64,000 nt of DNA, taken from NCBI RefSeq assembly GCF_001700325.1, contig NZ_MATO01000044.1, positions 1-64,000 on the forward strand, written 5' to 3'. This document shows positions 25,449 through 34,821 of the stretch, piece by piece. The position numbers were made by a program, and so were the translations under genes. The notes beneath the pieces were generated by a model. That model worked only from the letters and a program-made list of their open reading frames with translations. It was not told where the DNA came from and made no database searches. How positions within the stretch are numbered: the first letter of the stretch is position 1; the number at the start of each line of letters is the position of its first letter. The stretch comes from Caryophanon latum. GTDB lineage: Bacteria; Bacillota; Bacilli; Bacillales_A; Planococcaceae.

Positions 25449-27134
25449 ATGTCAATTAAACAAAAACTTTTTTTGAGCTTTAGTATAATTACTTTTTTAT
25501 TAGTTACGTTAGCAATATATGCATCTGTTCAACTGTATAATATGGATAACCGTTCTTCGTTTTTATTAAATGAGCGTGTTGATCAAACGCTTGAATCGAC
25601 TTCGATGCAAAATGCAATTTCACTACAAGGGCTATACATACGTTCTTACGTGCTTAGACAAAATGATGACGATTTAGTTAATTTAGAAAAGCAACGTCAA
25701 TTTATTCAAGATACTGTCGCAGCGCTTGATCATACGTTTACTTCACCTGAAATATTGAAGGAGTTCGAAAGCATTAAAGAAAACCAAAAGATTTATACGC
25801 AGTACACAGAGCAAGTCGTTGCCGCAGTAAAGCGTAACGATTTAAAAACAGCTGATGACATTTTATTCACATCTGCCGTACCGACGAACAAACAAATTTC
25901 CGATTCGATTACTGCGATTGTCGAATTTGAAAAAGAGGAGCTAAAAACGATAAATGCTGAAACGTCATCAGCGGCACGTACAGCTCGTTTTTTACTCATT
26001 GCTTTATCGATCGTCGGTATCGTCGCGACAATTTTCCTTGCATTGCGCATGACCCAAAACATTACACGTCCACTCATTACATTAAAGGAAGCGGCAAACA
26101 TTATCGCTTCTGGTGATTTACGTCAAAATGATGTTCACGTCAAGACGAAGGATGAAATTTTTGAGCTAGCAGAAGCATTTAATTTAATGAAAAATAATTT
26201 ATTCCAACTTGTAACGCGCGTATCGGCAAACGTATCAAATGCAAGTGCCGCTACCGAACAGCTCGCCGCAAGTACAGACGCGATTTCATCAACGACACAA
26301 GACGTAACTGCCCGCGTTGAGCAAATTGCCGTTGCTGGGCGACAAGCTGCAACGATGGGTGAAGATTGCACAAGAGCGACAGACGAAAACGCCGACCGCA
26401 TTCAAAAAATTGCAGAAGCGGCGCAGCATTTACAAACGAAAGCAGTCGATATGCAACAGCTTGCAACAGAAGGCAGCGATAAGCTTCAAACGACCGAGGA
26501 ACAAATGCAACTCATTCAGCGTTCATCCTATGAAGCACGAGAAAAAATTCGTCAGCTTAGCGTTCAATCAGCTGAAATCGAAAACATTACGAAAGTCATT
26601 ACCGATATTACGGATCAAACGAATTTACTAGCACTAAACGCGGCCATTGAAGCAGCTCGCGCCGGAGAACACGGTAAAGGCTTCGCAGTTGTAGCCGACG
26701 AAGTTCGCAAGCTTGCAGAAGAATCAAAAATGTCCGCAACGAAAATTGTGAACTTAACGACACTGATTCAACAAGATACACAGGACGTCGAACAAAGCGT
26801 GAACACGACGGTACATAATATCGACGAGGGCGTACTGTTCGTACAACATGCGCAAACATCATTCCGTTCTATTACAGAGTCAATTAACGAAATGGATGAG
26901 CAAATTCAAGACGTCTCTGCTGCTTCACAGGAAATTGCTGCGACGACTGAACAAGTAGCCGTATCGGTAAACGAAATGGCGAAAACGATTACACAATCAT
27001 CAGAGGAAAGCTCAACCGTTTTAGCTGCAACTGAGGAGCAAATGGCAACGATGGAAGAAATCAATGCGGTTGCGCGCACGCTAAGCGAGGACGCGATGAC
27101 TTTAAATGAAGAAGTGAATCGCTTTAAAATTTAA
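25449..27134 (+). CDS. Methyl-accepting chemotaxis protein 2 (tandem pair)
   Basis: 561 residues, same architecture as the receptor at 23127: membrane helix, four-helix-bundle sensor, membrane helix (about 187-207), HAMP and signalling domain with the tip [18 protein letters not shown]. The sensor regions share the stretch [20 protein letters not shown] but differ more than the signalling domains, which suggests divergence in ligand. TTGGAGGGG precedes ATG 25449. It has its own upstream region and terminator, so it is transcribed separately. Confidence 0.9.
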   Translation: MSIKQKLFLSFSIITFLLVTLAIYASVQLYNMDNRSSFLLNERVDQTLESTSMQNAISLQGLYIRSYVLRQNDDDLVNLEKQRQFIQDTVAALDHTFTSPEILKEFESIKENQKIYTQYTEQVVAAVKRNDLKTADDILFTSAVPTNKQISDSITAIVEFEKEELKTINAETSSAARTARFLLIALSIVGIVATIFLALRMTQNITRPLITLKEAANIIASGDLRQNDVHVKTKDEIFELAEAFNLMKNNLFQLVTRVSANVSNASAATEQLAASTDAISSTTQDVTARVEQIAVAGRQAATMGEDCTRATDENADRIQKIAEAAQHLQTKAVDMQQLATEGSDKLQTTEEQMQLIQRSSYEAREKIRQLSVQSAEIENITKVITDITDQTNLLALNAAIEAARAGEHGKGFAVVADEVRKLAEESKMSATKIVNLTTLIQQDTQDVEQSVNTTVHNIDEGVLFVQHAQTSFRSITESINEMDEQIQDVSAASQEIAATTEQVAVSVNEMAKTITQSSEESSTVLAATEEQMATMEEINAVARTLSEDAMTLNEEVNRFKI

Positions 27135-27137
27135 TAA

Positions 27138-27176
27138 AAAAAGCCGTGCTACTCGTAATGAATAGCACGGCTTTTT
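27138..27176 (+). terminator. Terminator after chemoreceptor 2
   Basis: AAAAAGCCGTGCTA (27138-27151) pairs with TAGCACGGCTTTTT (27163-27176). Confidence 0.88.
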
Positions 27177-27318
27177 CGTATACGAATATATTCGTATGTT
27201 TATATATAGAAGCTAAAACAAAACAATTGTTCATCATTACGCCTGTTAATTAAACATTACACTAGCTAATGAATAGACTTCGTTCACGATATACAATTCG
27301 TCTTCGTTTCTATATTGA

Positions 27319-28491
27319 CTAGACGCGTTCTAATAAAATGGCGATACCTTGCCCACCACCGATACATAATGAAGCGATGCCATACTTTACTTGGCGCTCT
27401 TGAAGCTCTTTTGCAAGTGTGTAAGTTACGCGCGCGCCACTTGCTCCGACTGGGTGACCGAGTGCCACTGCCCCGCCGTTTACATTTACCTTTTCAGCTT
27501 GTACGCCTAGCTCTTTTAACACCGCGATTGATTGCGCTGAGAACGCCTCGTTGAACTCGAATACGTCGATGTCCTCAAGCGTTAAACCGGCTTTCTTCAA
27601 TACGCTTAAAGTCGCTGGTGCCGGCCCGATGCCCATAATGCTTGGATCAACACCTTCTACTGCGTACGCAACAATTTTGGCAAGCGGCTTAATGTTGCGT
27701 GCTTGCACTTCTTTTTCACTCATAATGACAACAGCGGCTGCACCGTCATTAATGCCTGATGCGTTCGCTGCTGTTACTGTGCCGTCTTTTTTGAAGCTTG
27801 GACGTAACGTTGCGATTTTTTCTAAGTTAAATTCTGGACGAATGTGCTCGTCTTTGTCTAATACAACTTCGCCTTTACGCGTTTGTACAACAACGGGCAC
27901 AATTTCTTTTGCAAGGCGACCGCTTTGTGCTGCTGCAGTTGCTTTTTTATGTGATTCGAATGCGTAGGCATCTTGCTCTTCACGGCTAATGTTATATTTT
28001 TCAGCTAAATTTTCTGCTGTAATGCCCATGCCGCAGCCGATGTAATTGTCTGTTAACGTACCCCATAACATATCGTCTACGCGTGGTACTTTGTTCGGTG
28101 TACCAAAGCGCGTATCTTGTAATAAACGAGGTGCTTGCGTCATATTTTCTGTACCACCTGCAACGATAATATCCGCATCGCCAAGTAAAATCGACTGTGC
28201 TCCAGAAATAATAGACTGCATGCCAGATCCACATAAACGGTTTAACGTGAATGCGCGTGACTCGTTTGTTAGTCCGCTATGTAAACCGATATGACGCGCT
28301 AAATACGGTGAACTCGCTGACGTTTGAATGATGTTCCCGATAATAATTTCTTCCACATCTTTTGCATCAACGTTTGAACGCTCTAGCGCTCCTTTTACTG
28401 CTGTTACTGCTAAATCCATGTCCGATACGTCTTTAAACATACCGCCGTACGTACCGAATGCTGTACGTGCACCTTCTACAATATAAACCAT
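27319..28491 (-). CDS. Acetyl-CoA acetyltransferase (thiolase)
   Basis: 390 residues, full-length thiolase: nucleophilic cysteine in NRLCGSGMQS (about residue 87), NEAFSAQ with the active-site histidine loop, GGAVALGHPVGASG, and the catalytic cysteine near the end in SLCIGGGQG. Condenses or cleaves acetoacetyl-CoA. TAGGGGAATT precedes ATG. The 3-hydroxybutyrate-dehydrogenase-like gene lies 19 bases upstream on the same strand, pointing to ketone-body or poly-3-hydroxybutyrate degradation: 3-hydroxybutyrate to acetoacetate to acetyl-CoA. Confidence 0.92.
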   Translation of the reverse strand: MVYIVEGARTAFGTYGGMFKDVSDMDLAVTAVKGALERSNVDAKDVEEIIIGNIIQTSASSPYLARHIGLHSGLTNESRAFTLNRLCGSGMQSIISGAQSILLGDADIIVAGGTENMTQAPRLLQDTRFGTPNKVPRVDDMLWGTLTDNYIGCGMGITAENLAEKYNISREEQDAYAFESHKKATAAAQSGRLAKEIVPVVVQTRKGEVVLDKDEHIRPEFNLEKIATLRPSFKKDGTVTAANASGINDGAAAVVIMSEKEVQARNIKPLAKIVAYAVEGVDPSIMGIGPAPATLSVLKKAGLTLEDIDVFEFNEAFSAQSIAVLKELGVQAEKVNVNGGAVALGHPVGASGARVTYTLAKELQERQVKYGIASLCIGGGQGIAILLERV

Positions 28492-28510
28492 AATTCCCCT
28501 ACACCCTTTC

Positions 28511-29242
28511 CTACATGCCGCCTGCTACTTTAATATGTTCCATCGTAATGCCACTTGCTGCTTCTGACGCTAAAAAGAAAACGGTGTTAGCTACTTCGTG
28601 TGGCTCAATAAACCGTTCCTGTGCTTGCTTCGGATAGATGATGCGCTTTAGTGCTTCCTGCTCGTCCAAGCCTTCTGATTGCGCTAAATCTTCTAGCTGG
28701 CGAACGATCATCGGCGTTTTCACCGGCCCTGGACAAACGGCGTTCACCGTAATGCCAAAAGGTGCCGCTTCGATACCTGTTACATCAGTTAAACCGATTA
28801 CACCATGCTTTGCTGCAACGTACGCGCTCTTTTCAGGTGTTGCCATCATGCCGTGAATCGACGACATATTAATGATGCGTCCTGCTTTGGCGGTCTTCAT
28901 ATGTGGCAGTGCGTACTTCGTCATTAAAAATGTCCCTGTCAGCATCACATCGATCAGCTGGCGCCACTTTTGTACTGGAAAATCCTCGACTTTATCTCGG
29001 TGCTGAAGTCCCGCGTTGTTAATGAGCACGTCGAGTTTGCCGTGCGCTTCAATTATTGTATCAATGGCGTGCTTTACGCTCACCTCGTCCGTTACGTCGG
29101 TTATAATGCTGCGCGTATTTTCACCTGCAGCACTATCGCTTAAATCCAACATATATACAATATCTCCTGCGTCGACAAATTGTTGTACCATCGCCATCCC
29201 TAATCCACCTGATGCACCTGTAATTGCTACGATTCTTGCCAT
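28511..29242 (-). CDS. Short-chain dehydrogenase, 3-hydroxybutyrate-dehydrogenase-like
   Basis: 243 residues, classical SDR: cofactor loop TGASGGLG, NNAG, catalytic Ser in NMSSIHG, and YVAAKHG with the Tyr-Lys pair. The region after PGPVKTPM is lengthened with RQLEDLAQSEG, as in 3-hydroxybutyrate dehydrogenases, and pairing with a thiolase supports that. Start ATG 29242 or 29245, with GGGGTGA upstream. The C-terminal IKVAGGM replaces the more common IDGG. Confidence 0.78.
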   Translation of the reverse strand: MARIVAITGASGGLGMAMVQQFVDAGDIVYMLDLSDSAAGENTRSIITDVTDEVSVKHAIDTIIEAHGKLDVLINNAGLQHRDKVEDFPVQKWRQLIDVMLTGTFLMTKYALPHMKTAKAGRIINMSSIHGMMATPEKSAYVAAKHGVIGLTDVTGIEAAPFGITVNAVCPGPVKTPMIVRQLEDLAQSEGLDEQEALKRIIYPKQAQERFIEPHEVANTVFFLASEAASGITMEHIKVAGGM

Positions 29243-29402
29243 CATCGTCACCCCAGTCACCTTTTTTGTCAGTATGTGTGAGCGCGTAATACGCCACGCT
29301 TTATATGATTCGTGACTAATATGTGAAATTCCTTCTTTGCTACTAAAAATTAATAAAAAAAATTAATAAATTCGTTATTGTGGAATAAATGTTTTTTATT
29401 GG

Positions 29403-29537
29403 CTCTTTATTATAACGTTAAGTTGCTTTTCATGCTGAGGCATGCTTTCCCCTGGGCGTGAACGTGTAGTGTCACGCTTCCGCCTCTCGTTTCAAGCAAC
29501 CTGTATGCGTCAATACTAGCTTACTGCGATGAACCCT
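29403..29537 (-). repeat. Shortened family B element
   Basis: Reverse-oriented copy: GAACCCTA/GTTCATCGCAGTAAGCTAG end, AACGAGAGGCGG, and the opposite end GCATGAAAAGCAACTTAACG. The middle is deleted to 135 bp. Confidence 0.7.
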
Positions 29538-29703
29538 ACTTCTTCCATCATTTAAAAAACTGCGATGTGAAGCGAAAATTACATAATAGTAAACACCTTC
29601 AAAAAATGTAGTCATATTTATTCATTCGCACTGTATGGACGAGCTTTTAGCACAATAATCGTTATAATAGAAAGCGAAGTTGTAAATGAAAGGGTTTCGA
29701 AAC

Positions 29704-30558
29704 ATGAAAAAATTTTTACTGCTCGTTGTCATCGCTGGCATCGGCTTATTTTTACTGTCTAACGAATTTGAAGGACAAACGGAGGAAATCGAGCGTGTGC
29801 ATCCGAAGACGATTGAGCCGCTCGTGCTGCCGATTGAACCAATTATTGCAGATCACATGAATTTATTGCTCGTTAATCAACAGCACGCGTATAAGGAAAC
29901 ACCGACAAACTTAGTGAAAATTCCGCGCACGTTCGCATCAAACGTACAAATTAACGACGACTTCCATGTGCAAGCACCAATCGTTCGCCCATTAAAGCAA
30001 CTATTTGAAGCAGCAGCCGCAGAAGGTGTAGATCATTTCATCATTAATAGTGCGCACCGTCCAATGGAGCTCCAAAGTAAATTGCACGCACAATACGGCG
30101 ATGAACGCGCTCTTCCTGCTGGCTATAGCGAGCACGCAACTGGCTTGTCGGTCGATATCGGCTCAACGCTCGGCTTAATGGAAAATGCAGGAGAAGGAAA
30201 ATGGCTGGCGGACAATGCGCACCGCTTCGGCTTTATCGTCCGTTACCCAGCGGACAAAATCGATATTACCGGTATCGGCTTTGAACCGTGGCACATTCGC
30301 TACGTCGGCTTGCCACATAGCGTATTCATGCATGATAAAAACATGGCATTTGAGGAGTACATCGCGCATTTAAAAGCTCATCCGTATTACACGTTAACAA
30401 TTGACGATATAACGTATACAGTGCAGTACACGACCGAGGCGACGATGAAAAAGATGCAGACGCGTCAATACAACATTTCCGCAACGAATGAAGGCGGGCA
30501 TATTGTGACGACGATGACGAAAAAAAATCCCACGCTAGAGCGAGGGACTACGCAATAA
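29704..30558 (+). CDS. VanY-like D-Ala-D-Ala carboxypeptidase
   Basis: 284 residues. One N-terminal membrane anchor or signal segment (residues 4-17), a linker, then a peptidase M15B domain: SAHRPMELQ, SEHATGLSVDIG (first His and Asp ligands) and EPWHIRYVG (last His). It trims the terminal D-alanine of peptidoglycan stem peptides outside the membrane. AAAGGG nine bases before ATG 29704 supports that start over ATG 29686. The last 11 bases overlap the convergent nadX gene. Confidence 0.85.
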   Translation: MKKFLLLVVIAGIGLFLLSNEFEGQTEEIERVHPKTIEPLVLPIEPIIADHMNLLLVNQQHAYKETPTNLVKIPRTFASNVQINDDFHVQAPIVRPLKQLFEAAAAEGVDHFIINSAHRPMELQSKLHAQYGDERALPAGYSEHATGLSVDIGSTLGLMENAGEGKWLADNAHRFGFIVRYPADKIDITGIGFEPWHIRYVGLPHSVFMHDKNMAFEEYIAHLKAHPYYTLTIDDITYTVQYTTEATMKKMQTRQYNISATNEGGHIVTTMTKKNPTLERGTTQ

Positions 30559-31318
30559 TAATGTGATGCTGCATTCGACGCAGCGTACCGATAATACTCA
30601 TTGCCGCTAAATAGCTCGTTTTCGGGTTTGTCGGCAATGGGTTATTTTTAATCGTCAGCGATGCCTCACCGAACGTACCCGTCATATGAATGTCGTGCGT
30701 ATTTTGCGTTGCGTATGGATCGGCAATTAATGTAACATCGATTGCATGAAACGACATCGCGCTTAACGCAAGCATAATGGACACGTTCATATTTTTCGGA
30801 AACTGCGCCACTGCTTCACGCGCTGTTCCTTGAAATATAATGCGTCGCTCATCTAGAAGCTCGCTCGTCAATGACGAAGCGGGCTTTGTCGTCGTCAGTG
30901 ACACGCGCTCGATTCCTTGCAGTGCGGCCGCGTTTTGTAATAAATCAAGCCCGCCAATCGCCCCACTCGGTAAATATAGTCGTTGTCCGTGCTGCTCCAA
31001 CAGCTCGGTCATACTTTCATAAAATGTGGCGTCTGCAAATGCCCCGACACTAATAACGACGACTGGCTTTTTTTCGACAATTGACGGCAAAAATTGGCGC
31101 ACCGCCTCAATCGTCGCCGCTTCTACGACAATGTCAATGCTGCTATTTAAAAATGTCGCAACGTCCGTATGCAACGTCACGCCATACGCTTTTGCAAAGT
31201 CACGATGCTTGTCCGCATGTCGCACGAGCGCATCAGTCATTGTGTAGGCGTCGTCGTGTTGCAGCTGCTGTGCTAAAAATTGCGCAATGGCTCCTGCGCC
31301 AATTACTCCAATATTCAT
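30548..31318 (-). CDS. nadX: L-aspartate dehydrogenase
   Basis: 256 residues. Rossmann loop GVIGAGAIAQFLA at the N-terminus, VVVEAATIEAVRQ, PSGAIGGLD, and the C-terminal NPKTSYLAAMS conserved in aspartate dehydrogenases of the NadX type. Converts L-aspartate to iminoaspartate, the first step of NAD synthesis, or works in aspartate catabolism. GAGGGGGGT precedes the ATG. Upstream lie an intrinsic terminator and a cobalamin riboswitch on the same strand, an unexpected control for this enzyme. No other nad genes are adjacent. Confidence 0.87.
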   Translation of the reverse strand: MNIGVIGAGAIAQFLAQQLQHDDAYTMTDALVRHADKHRDFAKAYGVTLHTDVATFLNSSIDIVVEAATIEAVRQFLPSIVEKKPVVVISVGAFADATFYESMTELLEQHGQRLYLPSGAIGGLDLLQNAAALQGIERVSLTTTKPASSLTSELLDERRIIFQGTAREAVAQFPKNMNVSIMLALSAMSFHAIDVTLIADPYATQNTHDIHMTGTFGEASLTIKNNPLPTNPKTSYLAAMSIIGTLRRMQHHIIIA

Positions 31319-31379
31319 CGTAAAACCCCCCTCATAATATTCTTTACCCTATTTTGTAAGCGCTATCTTCATTATAGCG

Positions 31380-31427
31380 AAAAAACCTCCCCTTACGTAA
31401 CTCGGCACGTTACGAAGGAGAGGCTTT
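31380..31427 (-). terminator. Leader terminator between riboswitch and nadX
   Basis: On the minus strand a long imperfect stem (AAGCCTCTCCTTCGTAAC with GTTACGTAAGGGGAGGTT) ends in TTTTTT. It lies 60 bases before nadX and downstream of the cobalamin aptamer, the position of a riboswitch expression platform. Confidence 0.75.
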
Positions 31428-31428
31428 C

Positions 31429-31497
31429 ATTACCGTTCATTCAAGGTGTCCTACAGCATCCATTTGGCAAATACGATTTGTTGGACGAAACGGTAAT
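31429..31497 (-). ncRNA. Structured leader segment between aptamer and terminator
   Basis: ATTACCGTT (31489-31497 on the minus strand) can pair perfectly with AACGGTAAT (31429-31437), and GTCC with GGAC just inside. A second hairpin, ACGAAGCGA/TCGCTTCG, lies at 31502-31534. Not a riboswitch class I recognise; it may be part of the switching mechanism. Confidence 0.4.
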
Positions 31498-31544
31498 TCC
31501 TACGAAGCGACAATCATCGCGTTCTCGCTTCGCTGTACGTCGTT

Positions 31545-31630
31545 ATAAGGAAGGTGTTCTGACTTATCATTTCTGAATTACAGTTGCGCGACAGTGTTGG
31601 CATCTCACCAAACTTCCCCTTCAAGCTTAT
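31545..31630 (-). ncRNA. Cobalamin riboswitch aptamer
   Basis: Minus strand reads GAAGGGGAAGTTTGGTGAGA, TGCCAACACTGTCGCGCAAC, TGTAATTC, then AAGTCAGAACACCTTCC. These match the conserved cobalamin riboswitch blocks (GGGAA-x-GGTG-xx-CC, the CGCAACTGTAA block, and AGTCAGxxACCTxCC). The variable middle domain is very short, as in small class II aptamers. A possible promoter with TTGTAC lies just upstream (31652-31657). Confidence 0.8.
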
Positions 31631-31688
31631 AATCTCGATACATACATTTATTGTACAACATGTTATGCGCATTGTGCGACTATTTTTA

Positions 31689-32222
31689 TTAATTTTTTGT
31701 AAATATCGCTTGCGTAACTGTAATGTACTGCTCACCGTCTAGCATGATGTTATGTATGTCCGCAATCGAACGGTTTTCAATCGCACATTGCAAACACGCA
31801 ATCGCAATGCCGTGTGATACGACCGCGATTGTGTCATACGGTAGTGCAAACAGCTCGTCCATCACTTCACGCATGCGCTTCGTCACGTCTGTAAAGCTTT
31901 CTTGTGTCGTCGGCTCGAAATGCTGCGGTGTGCTCGCATAACAGCGATATTCCTCGGTTTGCATCAGTTCGTCAATACGCTCCCCTTGCCAATGCCCTAA
32001 AGAAATTTCACGCAGTCGCGCATCGGTATGAACAGTATGCTGTGGAAACAATGCAGTCGCCGTCGCCATCGCTCGCGGCAAATCGCTGCTCACGACGTAA
32101 TCGACTGCGAGCGGTGACGGCTTTGGCGCGGCAAGCAGCGGTGAATCAAGCCATCCTTGCAGCCGCCCTTCGTCATTCCACTTCGTCCTACCGTGGCGAA
32201 ATAGATGAATCATGTTGCACAT
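31689..32222 (-). CDS. Histidine phosphatase, CobC (alpha-ribazole phosphatase)-like
   Basis: 177 residues, phosphoglycerate-mutase-like fold: catalytic loop FRHGRTKWN near the N-terminus, SSDLPRAMATA, EISLGHWQG, and the second histidine in VVSHGIAIACL. Position after CobD and CbiB makes alpha-ribazole-5'-phosphate phosphatase the likely activity. Its start overlaps the end of the CobD frame by 35 bases. AGGAG lies ten bases before ATG 32222; ATG 32213 is an alternative. Confidence 0.78.
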   Translation of the reverse strand: MCNMIHLFRHGRTKWNDEGRLQGWLDSPLLAAPKPSPLAVDYVVSSDLPRAMATATALFPQHTVHTDARLREISLGHWQGERIDELMQTEEYRCYASTPQHFEPTTQESFTDVTKRMREVMDELFALPYDTIAVVSHGIAIACLQCAIENRSIADIHNIMLDGEQYITVTQAIFTKN

Positions 32223-33270
32223 AAGCGGTCATCTCCTGTAAGCACGTCGCCCAAATGTCCTCGCTTTTCACCGCAATGCGGAACCATTGTCCGTTCAAGC
32301 CGACGTAATTTTTCGTATGGCGCAGCACGATGCCACGCGACAGCATATGCATGAAAAACGCATCGGCATCAACGTTCGGCAGCGAAAACGTTAAAAAGTT
32401 CGCGCGGCTGTTCGTCACACGCGCACCGAGAGCTCGCAGCTGTTCGCTCATCGTCGTGCGCAATTTGTCGGCATGCGCACGCGACTTCTCGACGAATGCA
32501 ATTTGTTGAAAGCACGTCACACCGAGCGCAATCGCTACTGTGCTCACGTTCCAATGCGGGAAATATGCACGGTATTGCTGCGCCTTTTGCGTTAACATAT
32601 AGCCTAAACGCACACCTGCTAAGCCGTACATTTTCGTCATCGAACGGAGCACAATGATGTTGTTATAATGCGATACGAGCGATACGCAGCTTTCCACTTC
32701 GTCCGTCCAGTCCATGAACGCTTCATCAATGACGAACGTGCATTGCGGATAACTTGCGACATATCGTTCAATCGATGCACGCGCAGTTAATACGCCTGTT
32801 GGGTTGTTCGGATTGCAAATGTAGCACGCTGCTGCATCATTTAATGCATCGCGTAATACGTCCTCGTTAAACGTATATTCCTCAATCGACGTTGCAACGA
32901 CTTGTTCAATCGTGCAGCCGTATTGCATAAGCGTGCGACGATATTCCGAAAACGACGGCTCAAGTAATACGACGCGCTTTCCTGCGAACGATTGGGCGAT
33001 AACATTTAAGCTTTCAGCAGCACCGTTTGATACGGCGACGTGCTCTCGTAATACGCCGTGATATGCAGCGGCGGCTGACGTGAACGGCTCAGCCTCCTCA
33101 TGAGGATATTGATGCAGCAGCTGAACACAGTCGACCCACTGCTTCACAACTTCCTTTGGTGTCCCAAATACGTTAACGTTTTCGCTTACATCAATGATCG
33201 ATGCAGGCATATCGAGCTGTAATGCTTCATATAAAGAAGCTGGATTCGCTCCATGTGCGGGATATTGCAT
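32188..33270 (-). CDS. cobD: Threonine-phosphate decarboxylase-like PLP enzyme
   Basis: 360 residues, class I aminotransferase fold related to histidinol-phosphate aminotransferase: SNGAAESLN, CNPNNPTGVL, FVIDEAFMDW and the PLP lysine in SMTKMYGLAGVRLGY. The arginine FRIAV lies near the end. Adjacency to CbiB points to L-threonine-3-phosphate decarboxylase, giving aminopropanol phosphate for the cobalamin lower arm. AGGAGGT supports ATG 33270; the frame overlaps CbiB by 44 bases. Confidence 0.83.
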   Translation of the reverse strand: MQYPAHGANPASLYEALQLDMPASIIDVSENVNVFGTPKEVVKQWVDCVQLLHQYPHEEAEPFTSAAAAYHGVLREHVAVSNGAAESLNVIAQSFAGKRVVLLEPSFSEYRRTLMQYGCTIEQVVATSIEEYTFNEDVLRDALNDAAACYICNPNNPTGVLTARASIERYVASYPQCTFVIDEAFMDWTDEVESCVSLVSHYNNIIVLRSMTKMYGLAGVRLGYMLTQKAQQYRAYFPHWNVSTVAIALGVTCFQQIAFVEKSRAHADKLRTTMSEQLRALGARVTNSRANFLTFSLPNVDADAFFMHMLSRGIVLRHTKNYVGLNGQWFRIAVKSEDIWATCLQEMTAYVQHDSSISPR

Positions 33271-34192
33271 AAATGAATACACCTCCTAAAGTAATAAGTA
33301 ATACGACGCGATGCATATGCGCAACGGCCGCTTCAATATGCTTGCGCTGTAATATTTCGTACGGCTCGCCCATATATGCACGAAACGATTCGCGCGCGCC
33401 GTAGCGATTGTAGCCGCCAAGTCGAATGCCGAGCTGCCATGCTGTTGCCGCTTCTAAATACCCGCTATTTGGACTCGGATGAAGCTTCGCATGTGAACGC
33501 CAATTCGCAAAGCGCTCGCGAAACGGCTGCTTGTACACCGCTTTCGTCGCAATTAATAGTAAAAAGCCTGTCAACCTGCTCGGAATAAAGTTCGCCACAT
33601 CATCGAGCTTCGCCGCGACGTAGCCAAACTGCTCATAGCGCTCATTTTTGTACGCAATCATCGAATCGAGCGTATTAATGGCTTTATAAAACCAAGCACC
33701 CGTCGCCCCAAAACATAATGCAAATAAAAGTGGTGCTGTTACGCCGTCGCTCGTATTTTCCGAAACCGTTTCAACGACGCCGCGCACAATTTCAGGCTCG
33801 TCTAAATGTGACGTATCGCGCCCGACAATCCAACCGAGCTTCGTGCGCGCTTCGGTCATATCGTTTGCTTCCAGCGCATCTGCCACGACGTACGCGCTTT
33901 CTTTCAGCGACTTTTGCGCAAGCGCTAAACTAATGAGCAGCACTTCGACAATGAGCCAAAGCACAACATGGATTTGTGCCGCAAACGTCGTAATCCCGTA
34001 TACAATCGCTGTCGTCGCAACGATTACAGTTAGCGCGGCGATTGCACCTTTTAATTTGCGTGCGCCACCTTCATTCAAATGCTCTTCTAAAAACGATATA
34101 AGCTGCCCAATCCAAATGACCGGGTGCCAGCTTTTCGGATCACCAACGAGACGGTCGAGAAGTATAGCAATAGCAGTTAATAACGTGTACAT
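33227..34192 (-). CDS. cbiB: Adenosylcobinamide-phosphate synthase CbiB
   Basis: 321 residues, integral membrane protein with the family start LLDRLVGDPKSWHPVIWIG, then VGRDTSHLDEPEIVRG and VETVSENTSDGVTAPLLF, all diagnostic of CbiB/CobD amidotransferase-like synthases. Joins aminopropanol phosphate to cobyric acid. GGAGAATAC precedes ATG. First gene of a three-gene overlapping set. No riboswitch is visible upstream of it (34193-34320); the window's cobalamin riboswitch lies downstream of the set. Confidence 0.9.
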   Translation of the reverse strand: MYTLLTAIAILLDRLVGDPKSWHPVIWIGQLISFLEEHLNEGGARKLKGAIAALTVIVATTAIVYGITTFAAQIHVVLWLIVEVLLISLALAQKSLKESAYVVADALEANDMTEARTKLGWIVGRDTSHLDEPEIVRGVVETVSENTSDGVTAPLLFALCFGATGAWFYKAINTLDSMIAYKNERYEQFGYVAAKLDDVANFIPSRLTGFLLLIATKAVYKQPFRERFANWRSHAKLHPSPNSGYLEAATAWQLGIRLGGYNRYGARESFRAYMGEPYEILQRKHIEAAVAHMHRVVLLITLGGVFIYAISRTWSESSFFI

Positions 34193-34325
34193 ATGTATTC
34201 TCCTTTTCTCAAAACTGCTTTGAAGTATACCGTACTACGGAAATGTTATGCAACACTTCATATTTAATATGTTCGCACATTATAAAAAACTATATAGAAT
34301 ATGATTGAAATTTAGAATGCATGCT

Positions 34326-34415
34326 AGGTTCGAAACAAGAGACGGACTCCAGGCGAAAAAGCGTGAGCGCGCAACTCTCGAAAAAGACTGCCTCGATGTG
34401 AAAAGCCGACTAACA
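34326..34415 (+). repeat. Family B fragment
   Basis: GTTCGAAACAAGAGACGGACTCC and GACTGCCTCGATGTGAAAAGC match the family B interior; the ends are lost. Confidence 0.55.
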
Positions 34416-34497
34416 ACACGCGAAAATACATTCACGATCTACATAACAAAAACATATTTTAGTCAAGAGCTAATTTACACGCATACGATTTTGCTAC

Positions 34498-34535
34498 AAA
34501 AAACCGCCTCAGAATAAACACTCCGAAGCGGTTTT
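34498..34535 (-). terminator. Terminator of the T-box operon
   Basis: On the minus strand AAAACCGCTTCGGAG pairs with CTGAGGCGGTTTT, followed by a T-run. Confidence 0.75.
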
Positions 34536-34547
34536 AAATCTATCTAC

Positions 34548-34805
34548 TTACAGTTCCTTCCGCGTCTTAATGACAAGCAAGCTGCCGAGCACGCCCCCGA
34601 TAAAGACACCTAACCCGATATAGGCTGTGTGTAAATTCATGAGCACGAGCCCGAAAAAGCCGAGCGTCACAAATACGACGCCGATGATGACAAATGCCAT
34701 CGCAAGTAGTGCTGCGTGCTGGCGCTTTGCGAGCTTTCGTGAGCTTAAACTAATAACGACCGTCACGATTGCCGCAATGAGCAGCACATAGCTTAATGCG
34801 TTCAT
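34548..34805 (-). CDS. Small three-helix membrane protein (YesK-like?)
   Basis: 85 residues, almost entirely hydrophobic with three membrane segments (about 3-22, 30-52, 57-78) and a KTRKEL tail. The layout is like that of YesK-type proteins, but similarity is only in pattern. AAGGGGAT precedes ATG 34805. Second gene after the T-box leader, 16 bases beyond the TPR-like gene. Confidence 0.6.
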   Translation of the reverse strand: MNALSYVLLIAAIVTVVISLSSRKLAKRQHAALLAMAFVIIGVVFVTLGFFGLVLMNLHTAYIGLGVFIGGVLGSLLVIKTRKEL

Positions 34806-34821
34806 ATACAAATCCCCTTTT

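Noticed and set aside
34193-34325. Search for a cobalamin riboswitch upstream of cbiB
   Set aside because: None of the conserved blocks is present there; the only aptamer is at 31545-31630.
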